Source: Bacteroidales bacterium
Lineage (GTDB): Bacteria; Bacteroidota; Bacteroidia; Bacteroidales; Azobacteroidaceae
Direction: 5' to 3'
Assembly (NCBI GenBank): GCA_020860885.1
Contig: JAJBTS010000378.1
Coordinates: forward strand, 1-7,257
Length of the DNA: 7,257 bases
The notes below the pieces were generated by a model. That model was not told the DNA's origin. It saw only the letters and a program-made list of their open reading frames with translations, and ran no database searches. The translations under genes were made by a program, and so were the position numbers. Positions 1 to 4,795 of this stretch are shown here, piece by piece (the first letter of the stretch is position 1; every line of letters begins with the position of its first letter).

Positions 1-145
1 TGATATTCACTCTCATGATTTTATTTTAATAACTATTTTCTTTTCTATTAATACTAAATGAATTTTCAACAACTTTTTTGAATTTTTAATACAGTTTTTG
101 AGTAATTTTTATACTTTAATTTTTTCTAAACTCATTTTAATGATG

Positions 146-153
146 TAGTTTTG
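146..153 (+). promoter_or_regulatory. Bacteroidetes-type promoter, -7 box, for the OmpA/TPR lipoprotein gene
   Basis: TAGTTTTG matches the Bacteroidetes -7 consensus TAnnTTTG exactly. A TTTC at 123-126 lies 19 bp upstream and matches three of four bases of the -33 TTTG element. Transcription would start near position 160, giving a leader of about 45 bases before the ATG at 205. The leader has no Shine-Dalgarno sequence, which is usual for this phylum. The upstream 120 bases are strongly AT-rich with T-tracts. The call rests on consensus match and position only. Confidence 0.55.
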
Positions 154-204
154 TAGATTAAACAGTCAACATACAACAATATTAATTACTTAATCTGAAG
201 AGTC

Positions 205-1902
205 ATGAAAAAAAGAATTTACTGGCATTTGCTCGGTTTGCTTGCAATGGTGGGGGTTATTACCTCATGTAAGAGCGGATTGTCTCCTTTAACTGAAAAC
301 TACATAAAAGCTGAGCCTCAACCGCTGGAGTTAGTTGCAGGCAAAGTACCGGTAACCATACATGCCACTTTTCCTGCCAACTGGTTTAACAAGAAAGCCA
401 GCCTGACGGTTATTCCGGTCCTTCGTTACGAAGGCGGTGAAGCATGGGGTACATCCTACAATTTCCAGGGAGAGAAAGTAGCGGGGAACGGACAGGTTGT
501 TCCTCAGAAAACAGGAGGTAACGTAGTATTAAAATCGGAATTCGATTATACTCCGGAAATGCAAAGTTCCCAGTTGTATCTGACTTTCAAAGCTAAAGTA
601 GGAAATAAAACGGTGGAACTTCCCGACGTTAAAATCGGTGATGGCGTATTAGCGACTGCCGCTTTGCTGGATATTACTTCCGAAACACCGGCAATAGCTC
701 CGGATAATTTCCAGAGGATCATCAAAGAAGCTCACGATGCAAATATCATGTTCCTCATCCAACAGGCCGAACTTCGTTCCAGTGAGTTGAATAAAGGTGA
801 GATCATAGACTGGAAAGATATCGTAGCCAGCGCGAACGCTGCCAACAATCAGAATGTAGATATCGAGATCTCTTCGTATGCTTCTCCCGACGGAGGTTAC
901 GAACTGAATGAAAAACTGGCGGAAAAAAGAGAAGCGAATACGGAAAAATATCTAGCTAAAGAAATGCAGAAATCCAACATCGATCTTCCTATCAATGCCC
1001 GCTATACGGCTCAGGACTGGGAAGGGTTCAAAGCGTTGGTAGAGAAATCAAATATCCAGGATAAAGACCTGATCTTGCGCGTACTTTCCATGTATTCCGA
1101 TTCGGAACAAAGAGAACGCGAAATCAAAAATATCTCCGCTGTTTATTCTACATTGACCGATGAGGTTCTTCCTCAATTGCGCCGTTCGCGTTTAACAGCC
1201 AACATCGAGATCATCGGTAAATCGGACGAGGAAATTTCTTCTCTGGCAGCAACCAACCCCAGAGCATTGACAGTTGAAGAACTGCTTTATGCAGGTCAGT
1301 TGGCTTCTACTCCGGATGCAAAAGAAACCATCTATAAGAAAGTTATGGAATTATTCCCTCGCGACGCTCGCGGTTACAACAATGTAGGGGTTGTAGAATA
1401 CATGAAAGGAAACATCTCTTCTGCAGAGGCTTATTTCAACCGCGCCAACGAAGTTGCCAAATTGCCTCAAACCAATCTGAACCTGGGATATATTGCACTC
1501 AGCAAAGGTGAAACAGACAAAGCCCAGCAATTTTTCGGAAACGCAGCAGGCGTACCCGAATTGGACAACGCTATGGCTTACCTGGCTGTAATGAACGGAA
1601 ACTATTCACAGGCCGCCCAGGCATTCAGTAATACGGTCAGCAACAATGCTGCTGTAGCTCAGATCTTATCTAAAGACTACAACAAAGCGGAAAGTACTCT
1701 GAATGCAGTATCTGTTCCCAATGCTACAACCTATTACCTGAAAGCAATTGTAGGAGCCAGGACAAACAACCTGAACAATGTGGTTACCAATTTGAAACAA
1801 TCGGTTTCCATGAATCCGAATATGGCTGCACAGGCTTTGAAAGATGTTGAATTTGCTAAATACATTACCAACAGTCAGTTTTTGAACGCTGTATTAAGAT
1901 AG
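205..1902 (+). CDS. Lipoprotein with OmpA-like region and C-terminal TPR-like repeats
   Basis: A 565-residue cell-envelope protein of unknown exact role. Residues 1-21 form a lipoprotein signal peptide ending in the lipobox ITSC, with Cys22 the lipidation site. Residues about 30-150 look like a beta-rich domain. Residues 218-250 resemble the OmpA C-terminal peptidoglycan-binding fold: SYASPDG, then N235, L238 and R242 in the family's N-x2-L-x3-R pattern. The Asp that normally binds diaminopimelate is replaced by Ser227. A charged, helical-looking segment (about 265-325, containing QDWEGFKALVE) is inserted before the likely last strand (LTANIEIIG, 330-338). Similar DW-containing inserts occur in OmpA-like proteins of Bacteroidales fimbrial loci (DUF3868 group), as I recall them. 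From about 386 onward, short helical repeats (386-418, 421-448, 453-480, 505-535) look like TPRs. The ATG is preceded by a promoter and followed at once by Lys-rich MKKR. The gene is monocistronic, closed by a strong terminator. A scaffold or envelope-assembly role is an inference. Confidence 0.85.
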   Translation: MKKRIYWHLLGLLAMVGVITSCKSGLSPLTENYIKAEPQPLELVAGKVPVTIHATFPANWFNKKASLTVIPVLRYEGGEAWGTSYNFQGEKVAGNGQVVPQKTGGNVVLKSEFDYTPEMQSSQLYLTFKAKVGNKTVELPDVKIGDGVLATAALLDITSETPAIAPDNFQRIIKEAHDANIMFLIQQAELRSSELNKGEIIDWKDIVASANAANNQNVDIEISSYASPDGGYELNEKLAEKREANTEKYLAKEMQKSNIDLPINARYTAQDWEGFKALVEKSNIQDKDLILRVLSMYSDSEQREREIKNISAVYSTLTDEVLPQLRRSRLTANIEIIGKSDEEISSLAATNPRALTVEELLYAGQLASTPDAKETIYKKVMELFPRDARGYNNVGVVEYMKGNISSAEAYFNRANEVAKLPQTNLNLGYIALSKGETDKAQQFFGNAAGVPELDNAMAYLAVMNGNYSQAAQAFSNTVSNNAAVAQILSKDYNKAESTLNAVSVPNATTYYLKAIVGARTNNLNNVVTNLKQSVSMNPNMAAQALKDVEFAKYITNSQFLNAVLR

Positions 1903-1924
1903 TCCATCCATTTTTATAAATACC

Positions 1925-1964
1925 AAAAGGAGATAACTGCAAGGGTTATCTCCTTTTTTGTTTT
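1925..1964 (+). terminator. Intrinsic terminator after the OmpA/TPR lipoprotein gene
   Basis: A perfect 13-bp stem (1925-1937 with 1945-1957) closes a 7-base loop. It is followed by a run of T (1954-1959, then 1961-1964 after one G). It lies 22 bases past the stop codon at 1902 and separates this unit from the next promoter at 2012. Confidence 0.93.
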
Positions 1965-1980
1965 ACAAGGAATACATACG

Positions 1981-2004
1981 TTCGGCATTTTTATTTGTGC
2001 CGGA
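1981..2004. promoter_or_regulatory. Inverted repeat over the -33 region: possible operator
   Basis: The arms TTCGGCA (1981-1987) and TGCCGGA (1998-2004) are complementary at 6 of 7 positions; the inner five are perfect. The spacer is 10 AT-rich bases. The repeat spans the expected -33 position of the promoter whose -7 box is at 2012-2019, and lies upstream of the predicted start of transcription, so it is more likely a protein-binding site than an RNA hairpin. Half-sites one and a half to two helical turns apart suit a dimeric regulator. No regulator can be named. Confidence 0.35.
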
Positions 2005-2011
2005 TATTATT

Positions 2012-2019
2012 TACATTTG
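2012..2019 (+). promoter_or_regulatory. Bacteroidetes-type promoter, -7 box, for the T9SS cargo / response regulator operon
   Basis: TACATTTG is an exact match to TAnnTTTG. A TTTT at 1988-1991 lies 20 bp upstream and is a three-of-four match to the -33 TTTG. Transcription would start near 2026, about 20 bases before the ATG at 2045. This also argues against the in-frame TTG at 1958, which lies upstream of the promoter and inside the preceding terminator. Confidence 0.6.
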
Positions 2020-2044
2020 CGGTAATAAAACAACATATTATAAA

Positions 2045-2866
2045 ATGAAAATAAAAATTTTACTCTGTTCTTTTTTAATTTCCTGTACTGCAAATCTATC
2101 TTTATCTTCCCAAACACTTTCTCTTGTTAAGTCTTTTTCTTCGGAAACAAGACTGGAAGATTATTTTATGAAACAGCCCAAAATTTCTTCGCTTCCCAAT
2201 GATAATGCCAGTTATGTTCCGGACCAGGAAATGAAAAGCGAAACAGATTATATTATGGAAGTTTACAACGATGATCTGACTTTATACAAACAAATTAATA
2301 TCAGCCAATTGTTCGGAAAGAATGTTTATCCGGAAGAGATTGAATCTGAGAAACAAGGAGATAAACGTTTCTATCTGTCTCAAACGCTGTTTAACAACGA
2401 TGATCTCATGGAGTTTATTATAACAGGCGAGGATTACTTTGCGGTTGTGAATGAGAAAGGTGATTTTTTATTTAAAGAAAAGATAGATTCCCGGAATTAC
2501 ATTTACTTCTACGTTGTTGAGATCGGAAATAAAAACTATTTACGGGTTTCAGACGAATCCGGCAACAAAGAGGATTATTTCCAGATAGGCAATACTACTT
2601 CAGGAACATCTGCTCCGTTGGTAAAAACATCTTCTTATCCTAATCCCGCTAAAGAATACATTCTTATAAATTACGATTTACAGGGCAACCGTACCGGATA
2701 CATCTCTATTCTGGATATGAATGGGAAAAAGGTGGCCGGAAAAAAAGTGACCGACAATCAGGTCAACTGCCGGTTTTCTACCAACGGACTAACTCCCGGA
2801 ATGTATATCGTAACCGTAGACACAGCAGGTAAACCATTGAGTTCGGAAAAGATCCTGATTGAATAA
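2045..2866 (+). CDS. Exported protein with T9SS type A C-terminal sorting domain
   Basis: A 273-residue protein, probably carried to the surface or medium by the type IX secretion system. I chose the ATG at 2045 over an in-frame TTG at 1958. The ATG directly gives a signal peptide (MKIK, then a hydrophobic stretch to about residue 21, then SLSSQ), whereas the TTG overlaps the terminator stem and precedes the promoter. LISC at 11-14 could be read as a lipobox, but cleavage near SSQ (about 21-22) fits a T9SS substrate better. The middle (25-190) is acidic and strand-rich, with motifs such as GEDYFAVVNEKGDF, and I do not recognise the fold. Residues 195-273 form a sorting domain: YPNPAK (198-203), DMNGKKV, LTPGMYIV (249-256), GK (262-263) and a terminal SEKILIE. 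In this family the domain guides outer-membrane passage and is usually removed by PorU. Only 3 bases separate its stop from the response regulator's ATG, so the two genes are almost certainly cotranscribed and perhaps translationally coupled. Confidence 0.85.
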   Translation: MKIKILLCSFLISCTANLSLSSQTLSLVKSFSSETRLEDYFMKQPKISSLPNDNASYVPDQEMKSETDYIMEVYNDDLTLYKQINISQLFGKNVYPEEIESEKQGDKRFYLSQTLFNNDDLMEFIITGEDYFAVVNEKGDFLFKEKIDSRNYIYFYVVEIGNKNYLRVSDESGNKEDYFQIGNTTSGTSAPLVKTSSYPNPAKEYILINYDLQGNRTGYISILDMNGKKVAGKKVTDNQVNCRFSTNGLTPGMYIVTVDTAGKPLSSEKILIE

Positions 2867-2869
2867 AGA

Positions 2870-4204
2870 ATGACCCAAAAGATATTTATACTGGAAGATG
2901 ATCCCGGATTCGGTACTTTCCTGAAAAAATGGTTGGAGAAAAAAGGCTTTCACGCAGTGCTTGCGACTACCCTTCAACAGGCCAGGCAGAAATTCCTTTC
3001 GGAGAAATTCGATCTGATCTTATCCGATTTACGTCTTCCGGATGGTGACGGGCTTATGTTTCTTTCCTGGATACAGGAACAGAAAGAAGCAGTTCCTTTC
3101 ATCCTGATGACCAGTTACGGAGAAATCCAAAACGCCGTTTCCGCCATGAAGATGGGAGCCTTCGATTATCTGGAGAAACCCATCAACCCGACCCTGCTTC
3201 AGGAAAAGATTGAACAAGCTCTTTCTCCTGTAAAAACTCCGGATAAGCCGGCTACGGTTTCCACGAATTCAGTAAAAAGCAAAGCAATAACCGGTAAAAG
3301 TACGGAAGCGAGGGAACTGGACCGCCAATTGCAGAAAGTAGCTCCGACCCTCTTATCTGTTCTTATATTGGGTGAAAGCGGAACAGGGAAAGAATATACC
3401 GCACGGCGAATCCACGAATACAGCAAACGGAGTGACAAGCCTTTCCTGGCTGTCGACTGCGGCAGTTTGTCGCGTGAATTGGCACCCAGCGAATTATTCG
3501 GCCATCTGAAAGGCTCATTTACTTCCGCAGTGGCAGATAAGAAAGGAGTCTTTGAACAAGCCAACCACGGTACCGTTTTTCTGGACGAAATAGGTAATTT
3601 GTCTTACGATGTACAGATCCAGCTTTTGCGCTGTTTGCAGGAAAGGAAAATACGTCCTGTCGGATCGGCTGTAGATATTCCTGTGGATGTTCGTATCATT
3701 GTGGCAACGAATGAAAATCTTCCGGATGCTATCGCTCAGGGAAAATTCCGCGAAGACCTGTACCACCGGTTGAATGAATTTTCTCTTACGGTTCCTCCTT
3801 TGCGGAAACGGAAAGAAGACATTGAACAGTTTGCTTTGCATTTCCTGGAAGAAGCCAATCTGGAACTCGATAAGAATATCCGTTCTTTTTCTGCTGAAGC
3901 CCTCGATATATTAAAAAACTATCACTGGAGCGGCAACCTCCGCGAACTGCGGAACGTAATACGAAGAGCCGCACTCTTCACGGAAGGAAACGAAATACAT
4001 CCGGCCGATTTACCTCTCCTCACACAGACTTTGGAGAAAGAAGAAAATTTTGCCCTCAGGCCGGGAAGCAACGAAGATCAAAAAGAACAAATACTAAAAG
4101 CCCTGAAATGGGCCGACGGAAATAAATCCTTAGCAGCCAAAATACTTAAAGTCGACCGGAAGACGCTCTACAACCGGATGCATCAACTCGGAATCGATCT
4201 ATAA
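2870..4204 (+). CDS. Sigma-54-dependent NtrC-family response regulator (RteB-like)
   Basis: A 444-residue transcription activator. The receiver domain (1-120) has acidic pocket residues E9, D10 and D11, phosphoacceptor D53 (LILSDLRLPDGDG), T81 and K103. A linker (120-140) follows. The AAA+ sigma-54 interaction domain (about 140-370) has Walker A GESGTGKE (168-175), a sigma-54-contacting loop reading GSFTSA (215-220) where the family has GAFTGA, Walker B VFLDE (236-240), arginine-finger candidates R294 and R300, and the sensor II motif WSGNLREL (353-360). A Fis-type helix-turn-helix ends the protein (about 405-441: KSLAAKILKVDRKTLYNRM). Length and order are complete for the family. Features such as DEIGNLSYDVQIQLLRCLQE recall RteB of Bacteroides conjugative transposons, but this copy sits beside no transposon genes. 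The likely phosphodonor is the hybrid kinase encoded convergently at 4796-7168. No GG-N10-GC sigma-54 promoter core is visible on the coding strand in any of the three promoter regions here, so its targets probably lie elsewhere. Confidence 0.95.
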   Translation: MTQKIFILEDDPGFGTFLKKWLEKKGFHAVLATTLQQARQKFLSEKFDLILSDLRLPDGDGLMFLSWIQEQKEAVPFILMTSYGEIQNAVSAMKMGAFDYLEKPINPTLLQEKIEQALSPVKTPDKPATVSTNSVKSKAITGKSTEARELDRQLQKVAPTLLSVLILGESGTGKEYTARRIHEYSKRSDKPFLAVDCGSLSRELAPSELFGHLKGSFTSAVADKKGVFEQANHGTVFLDEIGNLSYDVQIQLLRCLQERKIRPVGSAVDIPVDVRIIVATNENLPDAIAQGKFREDLYHRLNEFSLTVPPLRKRKEDIEQFALHFLEEANLELDKNIRSFSAEALDILKNYHWSGNLRELRNVIRRAALFTEGNEIHPADLPLLTQTLEKEENFALRPGSNEDQKEQILKALKWADGNKSLAAKILKVDRKTLYNRMHQLGIDL

Positions 4205-4224
4205 AAAATATAAAACCAACAACT

Positions 4225-4794
4225 ATGAACATTCAAATCATTCAAAACAAAATCTATGAAATCAGAGGCCTGAAAGTAATATTAGACAGAGATTTAGCAG
4301 AGATGTATCAAACAGAAACGAAGAGATTGAACGAAGTGGTAAAACGGAACAAGAAACGTTTTCCTCCTGATTTTATGTTTGAACTTTCAATTGAAGAGCT
4401 TAATAACTTGAAGTCGCAAAATGCGACTTCAAGTTGGGGAGGAAACCGTAAACGCCCTAATGCATTCACCGAACAAGGAGTAGCCATGCTATCTGGACTT
4501 CTTAACAGTGAGGTAGCCATAGCTGTAAATATAAATATTATGAGAGCTTTCGTGGCTTTACGAAAACTAGTAGTACGTGCTCCTAGTGAAATGCAAGAAC
4601 TACAGACGGAAATAACTAACTTAAAAAAATACATAGAAGAAGTATTCGCTGATTACAACGATATCAACGACGATACACGGATGCAACTGGAACTTATTCA
4701 GGAAACTCTGGCAGAGTTACAGAATGCAAATAAGCCATTCAGCAAAGATCTTCCTCAGATTGGGTATACAGCGGAAAGATATAAAAAGAGATAG
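4225..4794 (+). CDS. ORF6N-domain protein (phage-type DNA-binding domain)
   Basis: A 189-residue soluble protein. Residues 5-115 match the ORF6N domain known from phage and many Bacteroidetes chromosomes: KIYEIRGLKVILDRDLAEMY, then KRNKKRFPPDFMF (40-52), LKSQNATSSWGG (62-73) and AFTEQGVAMLS (80-90). Residues 118-168 form a helical, coiled-coil-like segment, and the tail is basic (ERYKKR). The domain is thought to bind DNA; the cellular role of such stand-alone copies is unknown. It starts 20 bases after the response regulator stop with no promoter or terminator between, so it is probably cotranscribed with it. Arginine codon use differs from its neighbour: 6 of 13 are AGA, against 1 of 24 in the response regulator, which suggests separate origin or acquisition. 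A perfect inverted repeat lies inside the gene. Its stop is one base from the convergent kinase stop, and no terminator is visible. Confidence 0.9.
   Translation: MNIQIIQNKIYEIRGLKVILDRDLAEMYQTETKRLNEVVKRNKKRFPPDFMFELSIEELNNLKSQNATSSWGGNRKRPNAFTEQGVAMLSGLLNSEVAIAVNINIMRAFVALRKLVVRAPSEMQELQTEITNLKKYIEEVFADYNDINDDTRMQLELIQETLAELQNANKPFSKDLPQIGYTAERYKKR
4405..4435. repeat. Perfect 14-bp inverted repeat inside the ORF6N gene
   Basis: Arms 4405-4418 (AACTTGAAGTCGCA) and 4422-4435 are exactly complementary, with a 3-base AAA loop. The repeat codes for residues 61-70 of the ORF6N domain (NLKSQNATSS). It could act as a DNA operator or cruciform, or as an RNA hairpin in the message. No T-run follows, so it is not an intrinsic terminator. 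Confidence 0.9.
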
Positions 4795-4795
4795 T

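Noticed and set aside
1981..2020. A sigma-54 promoter ahead of the cargo/regulator operon
   Set aside because: The GG and GC dinucleotides present are not spaced by 10 bases; the TACATTTG box explains the promoter better.
1958..2044. An in-frame TTG that would extend the T9SS cargo-like protein by 29 residues
   Set aside because: It lies within the terminator stem/T-run and upstream of the -7 box at 2012-2019, and the extension would bury the signal peptide that begins at the ATG at 2045.
3199..3841. Open frames on the - strand opposite the response regulator
   Set aside because: The + strand encodes uninterrupted, motif-complete AAA+ sequence there. The antisense products have no domain features.
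4405..4435. The ORF6N inverted repeat as an intrinsic terminator
   Set aside because: The stem is followed by GGGGAGGAAA rather than a T-run and lies in the middle of an intact coding sequence.
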